This document shows positions 26,141-40,295 of a stretch of DNA of 64,000 bases, in pieces. The DNA lies in contig JACDQD010000002.1 in assembly GCA_019843655.1 (NCBI GenBank), positions 7,574,585 to 7,638,584 on the forward strand. Reading direction: 5' to 3'. Position 1 is the first letter of the stretch, and the number at the start of each line of letters is the position of its first letter. The notes beneath the pieces were generated by a model. The model ran no database searches. It saw only the letters and a list, made by a program, of their open reading frames with translations, and was not told the DNA's origin. This DNA comes from Lethocerus indicus. Taxonomy: Eukaryota > Arthropoda > Insecta > Hemiptera > Belostomatidae. The position numbers and the translations under genes were made by a program.

Positions 26141-29100
26141 TAAACTGCGCATGAAGGTTGAAATCCTTGTATTGTAAGCGTGTCCACATTCCTGGTGTCA
26201 TAAACTATGAATGGGCGCTGAGGTCGGAATACCTGATATGCGTGCCCATACCTTTGTCGATCTCCCTAGCGAGCGGACACCATCTCCCGGGGCTCGACTG
26301 CATTCCCCATTTAAGTGCCGACCCTCCCCCAGGGCCAATCGTACAACAGCCCCCTTATTCCAGTATAAACACATTACTCTAAATTATAATCTTCCGTCGT
26401 ATATAAATTCAGCTCTTAGCCCCTATTTGCATTTGGATAAGGCAAACCCGAGCGGGTCGGCTCCGGAGATATAATTTACAAATATTTGAATTAATTATTA
26501 CGGGTCAATATAGAATCAATTTTTGTTAGAATTACATACTTTGGTCGAACGGATGAAAATGATATTAATGTAACGTACAGAATAAAATATTTCTGTAACG
26601 TCGACGTTCTGTATTTTCCGAGTGTTCGGGATTACCCGGATACCGCGGCAGAGACTAATTCGCATCGCGATTGTACAAGCGGGCCATAAATTAGCCAGCC
26701 CCTCATAAATACCATAAAGGTCCTCACGTAGATGGGAGGATTATAACGGAGTGTGGGACCACCTGAGCTACTGGTTGAAGTTTAACTGTTGTTCGAACCC
26801 CCTGCGGTAACTTGTGTTTGTCCCAAGGAAGGGAGAGAAGTTGGCTGGTCGTCGGCTGCTCGAGGTCGGGCTCTCGGCGGTGCCGGCTCCCACTCCGACT
26901 CCGACTCCGGCTCCGGCTCGAGCTCGCTCCCCGGCTCATTGTTAACAAACTAAACTGTTGCGGGGCGTCTTCAAACCATTGTGGAAACTCGGCAAACTTC
27001 TCTCCCTTCTACCGCCCGCTCGATCTCTCCTTCTCCCGGGGCACGGAGTAGGGCTAATGTAAACGTTTATTGGAGTTAGTGGTACTTAATCTGGACTTAA
27101 CCGGGGTGGGCGTCCCCTGTATAATGAGTAGTGTGCCGCCCCAGAGCGGCAGTTGAAAGGAGGGCGCCCGCCGCTATAACGAGCCACGTGGCCTTCTCCA
27201 GTACACCGCCAACCTAACAGACCGCGTATAACCTGAAGAGCTCATATCAGTATGATTTAGGTCCCCTGGGTTCCTTCTCTCGTCCGTGTGGCATGTATGG
27301 AAGTTTTCCCCTTTCTTGCCGATGGTTTCTCTTCAAGAATCACCTTACGAGGTTGCGAATACTTTATCTCTTTTGCGAGCAAATTATCCGCCGCGTGGGT
27401 GACTATGCGCTGTCTGCTGATGACGGGACGGACCTCACCATTCCTCCGCTTGTCCGGAGATATTCCATTACTCGGAAAAACCCTTTCCTGCGAATTATTA
27501 TATCTTGGATCACAGTTAGCAGTGTCACTATTTGTAGCCGATTTAAAACCATAACAAATGGAATTTCCATATGATATAGTGGTGTATAAGGAGTTACAGT
27601 GGACAGGTATAATGTACTAAATATCGGATTTGCGTCAGGTCTTAAATTATGAGACGCTTTCAACGGAAAATCATTAAGAAGATATCTTTTTCTTACAACC
27701 TGTGGATCTGCATCATTATTTAACCGTTTAGACGTCGAGAAAGTCTGTACTGAGAACCAAGTTTCATTAATATCAAATGCTTTGCACATGGGGTAGATTC
27801 ATTAAACACTGAACAGGTCGTTTTCATTCGAACCCAGATTACACATTTTATTCCATTAATGTTATCCAGAGATCTTTCTAAGCACTAAAGTCTCATTGGC
27901 CAAAAGTTGGAAATGAATGAAGCTCATTCGTCGCTCTCAGTTTCATCAAACTTTCAAAAGTATCTACATCTTTTCTAATTTATATTTAAAGGGACTCGAC
28001 GTACGTCGTCTTATATGTTTCGTTATATTTTCTCTTTTTCTGAACTGTTTACAGAAATAATTAACGCGATAAAATGCGGGTTCACCATTACTTTCAACCG
28101 TTACCTGCTGACATTTCTGAAACTTTCTTTTTAATTCACGTCCTTTTCCATTCCTTAATTGTTCAATTTGACCTCCCATGTTTATAAACGGCCAACGACG
28201 TTGCTAAATGTAACAAATTACATCTGCACGCTGTTTCTACCAGTGCCTCATTAGCAAAATATTTCTTAATCCGTACCGCCCTCTTCATAAACAACTGCAT
28301 TAAATAGGAATGTGAATAGAGGAATGTGAGTCTTAAGAAATTCCGCTTTTGTAGCGAAACTCCATATCTGCCGTATATTATTTTCCTCCTGCCTGACTCA
28401 GTTACCTTCTTTCGGTTCTGAAAAAATGTAACGTTTTTTTCTCATGCGTCGGCTCAACATTTAGCAGAAATTTTTTATGTACATATCTCAGCAAACATTT
28501 ATCCATTTGTACAATTGTCTACAGGACCCTTCACTTTACTTCATATATCTTCGTTGAAGGAATGGAATCTTTCGATTTTTGCGCCGTAGAAATTATGAGT
28601 GTCACACCGTGTTTGAACCGGAAATAGATTCCATTCAGAGTATAATTCAATATGATCATATATATTTCATTATTTCAAGTGCGTTCCGTTTGTACTGCGA
28701 GGCATGTCACTGACCGGTGTAGCATCCTGTCACGAAACTGTTACTGACTTACAGTGTGGCAAAAGATGACACAATTCAAACGTATCCAATATCGATAAAT
28801 TTATTCGTTCGGAATTGGGAACGCTTTCCAAACGTGTAAACAGGAGAGGAGTGATGCCCGTTTAGTGGGTCTCCTCGCCTTGGGAGACCCAACAAATCTT
28901 GGCGTTATTTTTTCGCGAGTGGCCGCAGCGCTCCCCGCCCGGCCTGCTCCGCAAACTCGGCCAAACAAAACACATTTGTTTTTCCGAAGCCGAACCTTCA
29001 ACGTTGTCGGAGGGGGCCCACTGACAAATAACTTGTCCGCAAGATAAATCCCAGTGAATTTTCCGTGCGGTGTTCCTTCCCTTGTAATACATAAGAAACT

Positions 29101-32100
29101 GAATTACCCGGTCGGGCTCGTCACTCTCCCTCCCTTCTCCCATCCCGTTACTGTACAGCTGTTTCAATTCCTCGGACAAGGAGGATGCAACGAGTCAGAA
29201 TAAAATGGAACCTGTTATATACAATTTAATAATACATTTTTTATCAAGAACTATTAAGGAATTATAAAAAAGCGATGGATTCTAAGTGTTTAAACGACGG
29301 AATACCGATTATGTATTTACCGAAAATGTTTCCCACGTGTAACATTTCCCAATAACGTACTAATAAAGTCGGTAAATGTTTTTAGTCAACAAGAAATTCT
29401 AACAGGAATTTGCATATTCCGCAGAAAATTAAAATACAGCTCTTAATGCAAGAATCCTTTAGTTATTTTTAGAAAATTATTAAATATCTGACAAAAATGT
29501 AAAGCTAAACTAAATCCGTATCAGAGTAAGTTATAGTGAATCAACTTGGAAATCTCTGGAAGCTGTATAACTTCAAAACGAATTTCAATAGACATGCAAT
29601 CAACCCCTAAGAAGGTCATTCGCCCGTTTTACAGAAAGACTAATTCATACCGAGTTTTAATAACCATTCATATTTACTACTCCACTCCACATTCATATTT
29701 CCTACGGGTTGTGTTACTTCGGAACACAATGAAAATTTAATATCGTAACATCCATTGAACCCGTAGGGAACTGTTATTATTAATGTACGGGAGGACTCTT
29801 CCTCCCATAAAAACAGGTTGAATTTTTGTAGTAATTATGCGAAGCATTTTGAAATAAGGAAAATTGTTATGGTTTATAAACCTGTTATAATGCCAGGAGA
29901 AATTATTCTGAAAAGATGAATAATACGTCTTCGTACTTCTTCGTCTTTCTCCTTAAAGTAAATAGTTGTACAGTTTCTTTTCAACTTCAGCTCAAATAGA
30001 TACCGTGAATGAAGATAGTTCAGAGAGCTGTCCGTGTGGAAATTTAACCTTAATATACCATTTATGTAAGCCTATATATTCTACGGGGTTTATTAACCTC
30101 TATAACCATGCACAATGTATCGGTTTCGCATCTAGGCCTATGAGGGTGGAATTGAAATATCGCTCTCATCATTGTTTATTGGATATTCCGGCTTACCCAT
30201 TTCAGAGAGAGACTATCATGAAATAACGTTTTATTGATTCCATTAGAAATAATGAAATACAAGAGAGCTGTCTTTATTACTTATCACAACGTCTTCCATA
30301 TTGATAAATACTGGTTAAAATATACATTATGCCATATCCATCCATATTAGATCTTCCTCGTCTTTTAATCCTGGAAGAAATAATTACCATCGCTGCCAAC
30401 ATTCGTTGTGGCGATGAAATCGGTTTTCTTCGGCGAGTGAACCATTTTTTATCCAAAGGTATCACTAAATTTGACATGGTCTGAGTCATTTATATTCTCC
30501 TTGGACGGAATATTTATCCTCGCCCGAGGTCTGCTCAGTTTATCAAAGTTTCCTGATAAATGAGTTTTTCAAACTAAAATTATTAACATTCCTAACGACC
30601 CGGGCCAAGCTCTGACCTCATAATTTGCCCGAGGTTCGCACCAGTAATATCTACAATTTCTAGCAACATTGAAATATATATATTAATTTCTTTGCCGATC
30701 GGACATTGTTTTTGGTTCTGATGGTTTAATATTTAAGCATATAATCGTTATATTATTATCATATTATAACATGATCGCCCTTATATCCTAATAGACCATT
30801 CAAACGATGTATCGCCAAATAATTCAAGCTCCGTCAAATTATGATGGGCAGAACCAACGATCTCAGTTCACTATTGAATATTCTTTTTGAAAATAGCACC
30901 AAGAAGGATTCTCTGGGACAAAGTATTTGTGGTGAATATTTCGCGTGATGTGATTGAACTCCCATTTTAGAGTCAAACCGTTGACAGTAAATCAGTCCAG
31001 TTTTATTGTTATTGAATTTTGAGATTAAAAGCCACGGGGAAGGCCCTAATGTTTCTATCCCGGAGCATTCGCCAACTGCCACGATTGATTTTCGGGTATA
31101 GAGGAGGGACATGACATTGCACTTAAGACAAACGGTTTAATACCTCGCCTAATCTCATTAAAACACCGCTCCGCCCACCGCACACTCCCCACCTCTTTCC
31201 ATCTATTCAGCATCAATATATTCATCACATATTCTTTTCCGTAGATTCGGCTCATTCGGCCTATGGTGAGCCTTTCTGATCGAAAATATAACGTGAAACA
31301 CGGCCTCATTGATCAATACGGAAAAATCTCTCATATCACCAATCAAATTTCATACTTGATTATCGGCAACTCTAATTTGACTCAATTGTGAAAAGATGAA
31401 AGGAAAGGCGTGAAGCTTGTAATTCGAAATAAAACAATTAATGATCTAAGTTCGAATATTACACAGATAGTATAGTGTCATTGTTGGAAATAAATAATGG
31501 GTGTTTGAAAGACAATTAGGGCAGATTTTTATTCTGTCGATCGCCGAAGAAATTGTTGTGATTTTGGGAAAACTCCTGCAGATCTCTCGTTCCGGCAATG
31601 TAAAACGTGAACCCTTGGAAAGGTTAAAAATCTTATTTGGTGTATTATAAACGGTAGCTACAAGGACCTGTAAGAAGGCTCTTTAATTTGACAACAATAA
31701 TTTTTTATGTTTAGTACGATAAGTAATAACAACGAAAGAATAACAAAATATTTTTTGACAAAAGGATGTAGACGTATTCATTTTTATATTGAAAACATTC
31801 ATATTCAAATTAAATAAAAAACACCGTTATTTATTCCTGACGTAATTTCTACAGCTTTTTATGTATAAATGTCACAATTATCCCAGTTAATCTTGTTCCA
31901 GATGTATAAAATATGGAATTTATCTATTGGAAATGGGCGTAGCAATTATTAAAATATGGGTCGGTCAGCAGAAATGTTTTTTTAATTACAGGTTAAGTCA
32001 TTAACATTAATAAAACCAGCAACGTGTAAAGACAGTGTGGGATGTTTGTTAGAGGGTTGGGGGAGGATTAGTAGGGGGAGGCTGTCGAGCCTAATATGGG

Positions 32101-33433
32101 TTTCCACTGTTTGGTGGGGGATCTGAAATCGAGGTAAATCGGGCGGTGGCCATTGGAATTCAATCAGAAATGCTCCTGGTCGAGCCAGATAATTTCCCGG
32201 CCTCCAGCTGATATCCATAGGTCTCTATGGTGGCTCCACTCTACCTAGTGTAACTGGAACATCGACCCGATTAAATAATACCAATTAGTCCTTGATGAAG
32301 CGAAAGGGGAGCCCGGCGGCTCTTCCCAGTGTCGGCGCCAATTCTAAATTAAGTCCTGTCTTCTTTGTTTCTTTTTCATTTTCCCTTCGGGAATCTTACT
32401 GCCGGCCAGAAGTTTTCCAATGGCCAATGGATGAAATTACATTCGGCATTCATTGGCGGCCTAATTAGTAACTGTACTCATTTTTTTCCCCTTTGTGAAA
32501 ACATCCTTTCTAATACCCCTATTGCCATTGCTTTATTAAATTTCAAAGAACAAATTAATGACAGGGAATTATTAAATAAAAATATCTAGATGCGCATATC
32601 AAAAAATTGGTTTGTTCTGTTTTCTCTTAACGAATTCTATTTCTGTTAAAAATGTTCTTCAAAATATTATTACATGAGTCTGTTAATACGAAATTATAAC
32701 TACATATAAAAATAGCCAGAAATATAAGTCTAAAGTTAAACTAAGAGGATAACTGATCTGTAAAAGATAAGTACGACTTTACACCAATTTGTTTCGTATT
32801 AATGAATGTCTTACGAAGAAGGATTTTTCTCGAGATAATGATATTCCAGTTATCACGCAGTATATTACGGTAACGAAATACACAGTCTTACTTGTATGGT
32901 TAAAAAAATGTTAATAATTCCAATATCCGTTCAATAGAACGAGCTTTTTTTATCCAGCAGAATTAAATAACATTTTCCGCAAAATTAAGTCAAATTTAAG
33001 ACGATGACGAGAGGAAACCAATAGTTTTCTTTTTAAAGCTTAAAATACCTATAAAAAGAAGCAAACCTTGTAGGGGAGCTAAGCGGTTAGCGTTCTACTT
33101 CGTAAACTGTTTAATTAAAATAGACTGGAGGTTTAATTAATTTAATATAATCCATTTCGGGTGGAATCCGTCCGAGTCACGGTTCAGTAAGCCGCGGCAA
33201 AGACAGCCAGAGTGGAGCCGGGGCCCCGGGGCAAAATTCTGCCAGACGTCTGGAAACGGGCTCAAGATCTACAGGAGAAGGCTTAACTAATTTTCCATAT
33301 GAACGCACAATACATTATTGGCTTAGAATTCTTTCACGGCCGAATCAATTACCGATAGAGACGCGGCCTCGAGACTAGTTGTGATTTTATCGTCTGGTGT
33401 CGGTGCCTAATTTCCGAGGATAGTGTTCGTGTC

Positions 33434-33475
33434 GGCTGGCTGGCTGGCGGCTGGCGGCTGGCGGCTGGCGGCTGG
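33434..33475. repeat. GGCTGGC-type heptamer tandem repeat
   Basis: Starts as TGGC tetramers and continues as about four to five CTGGCGG heptamers. Its G doublets could form weak secondary structure. Confidence 0.85.
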
Positions 33476-35885
33476 AGCAGGCAGCTAGCTGTAATGCGGG
33501 GGCCCTGAGCGAAAACAGATAACGAGGCCCCTCACAGACACGCTTTCACTATGACAGACCGTTCCTTTTCCCGGAAGGATTTAATAAGCTCCCTAATCGT
33601 AGTCATTTACGGTTAAATAATTCAATTAAACCCAATTATTGATAAAATTTATATAGGAAATCTGTGAAGGACGAGAACAAAAGCAGCATCTATAATTGAA
33701 CTTAGCACTTTGAAAATAACTCTTAAGACACATATCAAGTTTATATATGTGGTCTCGATTTAAGCCCATATTTTCTAGTTGGTTATTGGACCTCTAAACA
33801 AGCGCTATTCTCTTTTATACCAATATTATGCGTATTGAAATAGTCGATAGTAACCGAAGAAACAATGTATATATCAAAACACGACCACATTCGTGATTGG
33901 GTTAGCAGGATAAACGAACATATTATAAATAATTGTCTTAAATTTCTCTTCCCTTCGCCATTTAATAATATTGCGTAATCTATAATTCCCAACTATTGTG
34001 ATGTTTTTATATCACTTTAGTCCCACTAACTTCCAGACAATTATCAGTGTTAAATAGCATATATATTTATTGTGTATATATTTATTCTAATATGAGTTAA
34101 GCGGCAATACAATTCATCTTTGAAAGCAATAACCTACTATTGTTATCATAATACACGATTTTTGTCACTATAACCGACATTAAATAAGAATAAAATAAAC
34201 AAATATGAAATATTTTTAAAGTTATTATTTATTGGTTGAAACTGTTAAAAGCGGGACTGTACTATTTTTATTGTAAAATGTTCAAAATGCAAATATCATG
34301 CATAATATTCCTCCAGTTATATTAAATTAGCTTTAGGAATTTACTTGCATTATGGTTCATCCAGCAATCGTTCGGGCTTTATCAGTAGGCCTTATCTTCT
34401 GATTGGCAGAACAGTACAATGGGCATAAAGCTTATGCGTTGGTAGACATGAGATATTTGTATTCGACGATATTCCATCGTGAATAGCCGACGAATGTATT
34501 ATTTGTCCCGTCGTATTTTTTTCTTTTTTCTCGAGTCCATAACGAATCAGCCTGTCTCATTGACTACCGTATAGCCGCTTTGTTATGGTGTACCGATATT
34601 GAGGTAGAGATTATATCGAACGCAATCCAGCGGGGAGGGAGGGGTCGTTCTGCCCAACGGGGACAGTGATCATCATTATTATTGTAATTGAATTGAACCT
34701 CCAATGTCTCGAATATCAGGTCTGCGAAGCTCCGAATTTCATTACCGGCATCATTTTCCTATTACATGAATTAAGTCTGTTAATAAATATTGGCTAAAAC
34801 ATTTGCCGACAATTGCACACTCGTTACATTTTTCTTTTCCTTTCTTGCTAATGACGCGTTAATAACCTGTTGAGGTGAAGAAATACTATGCGTCTTGCTT
34901 GATGAATTGTCTCATAAGTAATTACACGGAATACGAAGTCGTTTTATTAATTTTTAGAAATTTATTTAATAATAATCTGACATTTGCAACCTTTTGGAAT
35001 CCCTGCTAAGACTATAGACCCAAAATAATTTGTACAAAGTTAGCGTGGTATATTTACTCATTTTAATCAATGCAAAGACTTGTTGGCGGGCATCGTCGCT
35101 GTAAGGTTTCTAGGCGGGCGGTCGCCTAAACTAGTAGCCAGTTAATTAAGCCACCCCTAATCCGTGGAACTCTTAAAGCGTTAAATGAGGAACCAAGAGT
35201 CCGACCCGATTTTTATTCCTTATAAGAAACTTTTTTCCCTTGACAAACATTTGTTTAAGACTTTTAATAAGATTTTTTTTTCTCTCTTCTTTCGAGTTTC
35301 GACTTTCACCTTGGCCAAACTGTAGACCCAGAGATGGTTTAGAGCCAAAATAACTCCTTTACCTCGAATTAACTGCTGCTGGTGGACGAGGATTTCGCAG
35401 TGTAAACTTTTGAACACTCCCGTACTGTAGCCACTCTTTACTGCGAGATTTCGGTAGTGTTCAGATATTAATTTCTATTTACCAGCAGTTCAATATGTAT
35501 TATAACTGATATAAATTTTAGTCTAATTCTATTTAGGTTTTACTGAATTCGTACCACTATTATCCAGTTATTACATGTTGTTCTAGTAGTATGAATTGTC
35601 GCTACTGTTGCAAATAAATAAATAAAAATAAAAGCCACTAGTCTGTAGTAAAATTTAATAATTCAACGATTACAATTTTTCATCTCCCCGAAATTCACCG
35701 ATAATTAACTAACCGTTTAACTTTAATTATTTCATTCCGAGTTGGCGCCGCCTCCGAAAGGCCTAAATGCGGGGAACTCGGAGAAACTGAGGATGCCCAA
35801 GAATATTAGTTAAAAGTGGGCAGAGTGGGGTGGGGTGCGAATTAGTGCTAAAGATATGAGAGCGGATGATGTTGATGGTGGTTTG

Positions 35886-35904
35886 CGGGAGGCGGGAGGC
35901 GGGA
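35886..35904 (+). repeat. GGCGGGA short tandem repeat
   Basis: Two complete units and one partial unit of GGCGGGA. Confidence 0.75.
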
Positions 35905-38900
35905 CCGGTGTAACTCCGGGGTTAATCGCAGAGCCCGCAGCCGCTCCCCGACCTAACCCCCGTAGAGCTAATTAGCCAGAGTTCGGCCCAAGAGTTGAGC
36001 CAACCGAGAAACAGAAAAGCGGCCTGCAACCCTCCCTCCCTTATACCTGAGGGAATAACGGATGAGGTCACCAAGTATTTTCCGGGGCCACCCTCGGCAC
36101 TATTACTTCGCTATTGGATATAGCCAAAGAATAATTTGTAAAAATACCAGTCTATTAGCATTTATATGATAGAGGTTGGTTTTTTATCGAATGTTTACAA
36201 TCCTTCAAGCGTGAAAACGATTATTTATAATTATTATGTCTGAATATGTCTGGGATTCTTTCAAATTGAACAGACAGACTTCCTATGTACCGGTAAAAGG
36301 TTGTACAATTTGGTCGTGCCGGTGAGACTGGGACGGTGCTGTTTATTTATGTGCTGTTTTATGTTTACTGAGCAGTGTATTGGCCCCCTGGTGAGCCCAA
36401 CCAACTTCCCAACGCCCGAGTGGAGGTTCCTCCCACGATAATCTTTCACGATGAAGAGTGCGCCCAATTAGCAATAATAAGAAGAATACAACTCAGCAAT
36501 TCCTCAGCCCCTTACTTCCGACGTTTACGCATCGCTGAATCCACCCCTTCCCCCTCCCAGGAAAAAATCGTAAATATCCCGGAAATAATGAGTCGCGTGG
36601 ACTGCCGAAATTAACGGAAAACTCCACAAAAGGCGAGGAATTTTTTTTATCACTCGCGATGTAGGGGGCGTTCCGACTACTGGGAAGCGCTTATTCCGCA
36701 CCGCTTAATCCCGCTCTAATTGACGAGGGATCCGACGGCCGGGTCACCCCCGCCCGATATTTTCCCGGATCACTTCTACACCTCCAGTATGTTTATCTTC
36801 GGATATTTTTTCGATGTAGCTTACAGCTCGAATTTCAGGGATAAACATTTCGAGTCAATTTCTGAATGAGTGGCCTCGCTCATGTTTTTGGGTAGATATT
36901 TTTCGATTTCGTTAGACCCATTTCCACTGCTCTCTTCAAATTGAGCTGGAATAGTACCGAAGAACATCACGAATGAGTACACCATCATTATACCGCATCT
37001 ATTCAAAATTATTACTATTAATTGATTCCAGCTCAATGTCGAAAATGATTGGTATGATACCGGAAAGATGCGATGTAAAAATTCTGTACAATGTAATTCA
37101 AGTACAAAATATTTCTAATTCGGCGTGAATGTGTTGAATATTTAAAGAATCTACAAGTCGATATAATAATGCAGAAATTATGTCCTGTGTTGGTGGGTAT
37201 GAACTGATAGCCGGGTCTACGACAATTAGCTTATAAAGGGCTTAATCGAATTAGGAAGAACGAGGCAGGGTTTTCAATAGGCGAAGATACAATGTAACGT
37301 TTTAATGGTCAATTGAGGGTCGATAGTCGGGCTTGCGCACATTATACCCTTTTACCTTCACTGCCTATACATCTTGATCCTTATCGTAGTATAACGCAAT
37401 GACGAGATCCTATGATTGTGACGTTCCTTCCTAGTAGGAGTCATATCTCACTCATCGCACTCTCCTTCTAGACATTATTTGTTCAATACCTCAGTCAATT
37501 TATCTCTGAATAAAGAATTTATTGACATTTAGGGCAATGATAGCAGACGCTTTATCTGGCAAAGTTCATTTCGGAAGTAAATCATTCATTTTATTTCTGA
37601 GTAGATCTCAGAAATCAGAGCTCATTTTAACGCGATTTTATGATAAAGGCTTAATAGTATTCAGCTCGATCTAAATCTAGTCTTAATCTGTCAAACTGAA
37701 TTCTTTATTGAAATATTTTTGTGCCCTCGTAAAATGTCAGAATTTAATTAGTCAATAGTATAATATTATATTAAATTTTATTTATTTCGTGTAGTCTATA
37801 TTTTATGAATTGAAACTTCCATAGGTTACAGTAAGCTCTGTTACAGCATAAAATTTGCTACGAATGATTTTCCCAGTTGCGGTTTAGCTTTGATATTCTA
37901 CTAGGCCAATAAGAAAATATCCAGTCAAATGATTTATTCGGACGAATTTGTTCTGAAATCCGAACGAGCGAGGTTTGTTTGTAAAAGCTGATACAATGTG
38001 TATTTCGAAATTTTGTTGATTGTGGACCTTGTCAATGGTATCATGTGACAAAGGGGACAAACGGAGGTGAGCAACCGTGATGTTGCGTCTCGATAACTTC
38101 GTTCTGCACATTTTATCTCCTCAACGTCAACTGTCAGTGATATTCAACCGATTTATAAATTTAATTTTCATCGTTTGTAGGCGTTGCGGCTATGAATTTT
38201 AATTCTATTGGTCGGTGGTTCATAAAAACTGGAAATTGGATTTTACATTTTGGTTGCAAAACGTAGTGCGAAGTCTGAAAACTAATATTTAATATTCAAT
38301 CTGAATACGTATATACCTCCAGTGAAATATAACGCACATAACTGTTTAATTTTTATTAAGTACGATATTTAATTTATTAATAACTTATTCATCTTTTTGT
38401 CTTATATTCTTATATTATCTTATCGTAATAACACGAATGAATATATCCTTTCTACTTAAATCCTTGGAATGATCAAATATTGAAAAAAGTATATATATGT
38501 TGAGTAAAATCCAAACTCCTTTCAGATTATCCCAGTAACAGTTAGGGCAAAGATATGTGTTGACTATTACAGGTGGTCGCTGGTATAGTATATATCACAT
38601 TGTTAATATTGTAAGACGCTTAACGCTTTTAAGATTACTATTATGGTTCTGATTTTCATCACTATTGCTATAATTTGACTTTCCGCCATCGTCACTAGCA
38701 TTTCAAGTATTCACGTAAGCCAATGTCGCCTCCTTTTTGCACTTTCCGTGCTCAGACAATCGCATTCTTAATATTCCAAACCCACGCAGATCCACCGGCA
38801 AATACCTTAAATTGGTACTATATACGTTTCAGTATATAAGAAAAACACCATTATGCGGGGGGTTCCATTCCGCTAATAAAAAATGCGTATTAGCCATATT

Positions 38901-39127
38901 CAATCTCTTTTCATTTTTAAAATTTGAAATTAACATGAAATCAGCGGCATCTATCTAATGGGAAAACTTCAACGCCGGTATCGTATTCGACACGTACACT
39001 TGTAGTATTCAGTTAATTGCATTATGGCCGGGGCATCACGTCTGCGGTGGTGTGAAACCAAACTTATGTCAAAAGGAAAATTCTAATGGCGTTCTAGTTT
39101 GGAATTTGGCGCGGAAACAACTGGAGG

Positions 39128-39145
39128 GAGAGAGAGAGAGAGAGA
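39128..39145. repeat. (GA)9 microsatellite
   Basis: Nine uninterrupted GA units. Confidence 0.9.
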
Positions 39146-40266
39146 TAGAAGGACCCTAACAAGGATGTAAGAAGCGGGACCAGGCAGGGGAATGGGGAGG
39201 CAGCTTACCGCCGGCAGCCTCGCGGTCTCAATTTAGGCTCCCACACTTCAACCGAAATAACCCGGCACAAATACCAATCTCTAAATATACCTCAAAAACT
39301 GTTGCGAGCCGAAATTCGCACTATTGTCTAACATTAAAGGGCTACAAATAATGAAAGGGCTTTAAAAAATAATAACTTTCAACCCAGAGCAAGAGGATTG
39401 CTGCGAACAATGTTATTTTTAGAGATTTGGATATCTGCGGTGTTAATTAGAGTCCACGTTAATGTATAAACACTGGCATAAACAGTAGTAACATGTTAAA
39501 GTAAGCATCCTGCTAAAAGAAAGTATTTACGTCTAAAATCCCTAGAGAGTGTCTTATTTTTCACCTATACTAAATAAATGATATCACCTCAATTCTTAAA
39601 TAACATTTTACTTTTACTGATAATGGAATTAAGGTGTTATGTAAAGGGATTTAAGCACATGCGGGTGCGGGTACATTTAATTTACTTGGGCTGTCTGAAA
39701 ATTATGTTAGACGCTTGTCCATAATGCTTGTCCTGTTTGTGCAATTGATAGAGCGCTTTCGGTATGCTAAGCAGGGTCGGGGGGAGGTTCATGGTGCCAT
39801 TAGTGTCATTGACATGTTCACTGACCCTGATTTAATCGATGCCGATTGATAGCACTCACCTTCATCATTCAAAGCCGGCCTCACCTCCTCACCCTTTAAT
39901 TGCCTACTTGCTCTCTAATTACCGATATTTTAAGTTAAACGCAGATATCGGTGCGTAGACCATTCATAACTATTCTGCGGTAATGAAGTAAGTTATATTA
40001 ATATTTTAAATTTTCTCTTAAATCTAGAGAATAGATATTGTGGACCGATTCGAAATTATCTGCTCGAAATAATAATCGTATATATCAATTTAATACAATC
40101 AAAGTGGACTAATATTATTCATATTTCCATCTCTCATAACGATATTTCGGAATGAAACAGGCCAGTATTTTAATCCAATGGTCAGTCATTTTAGATGTTA
40201 CTGACTCCTTGTCTGTTCAGTGATTAATTATTGTAAAAATTGAGTGAAGAGGCTTAAAATCAGTAT

Positions 40267-40295
40267 GTATTGACAGAAGAAGTATTGACAGAAGA
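40267..40295. repeat. Two tandem 14-bp units
   Basis: GTATTGACAGAAGA at 40267-40280 is repeated exactly at 40282-40295 with one base between. It may be a recent local duplication. Confidence 0.85.

Noticed and set aside
26724..26948. Minus-strand frame with an Arg-Ser dipeptide repeat resembling an SR splicing-factor domain
   Set aside because: The repeat comes from a short GACTCC/GGCTCC hexamer tract; no RNA-binding domain or splice context accompanies it.
27403..27789. 128-codon minus-strand frame
   Set aside because: No recognisable motif, and overlapping frames on the other strand are also open.
33069..33140. tRNA A-box-like stretch (GAGCTAAGCGGTTAGCG), possible tRNA-derived SINE
   Set aside because: The expected B box is not present (GGAGGTTTAATTAA is a poor match), and no cloverleaf could be drawn.
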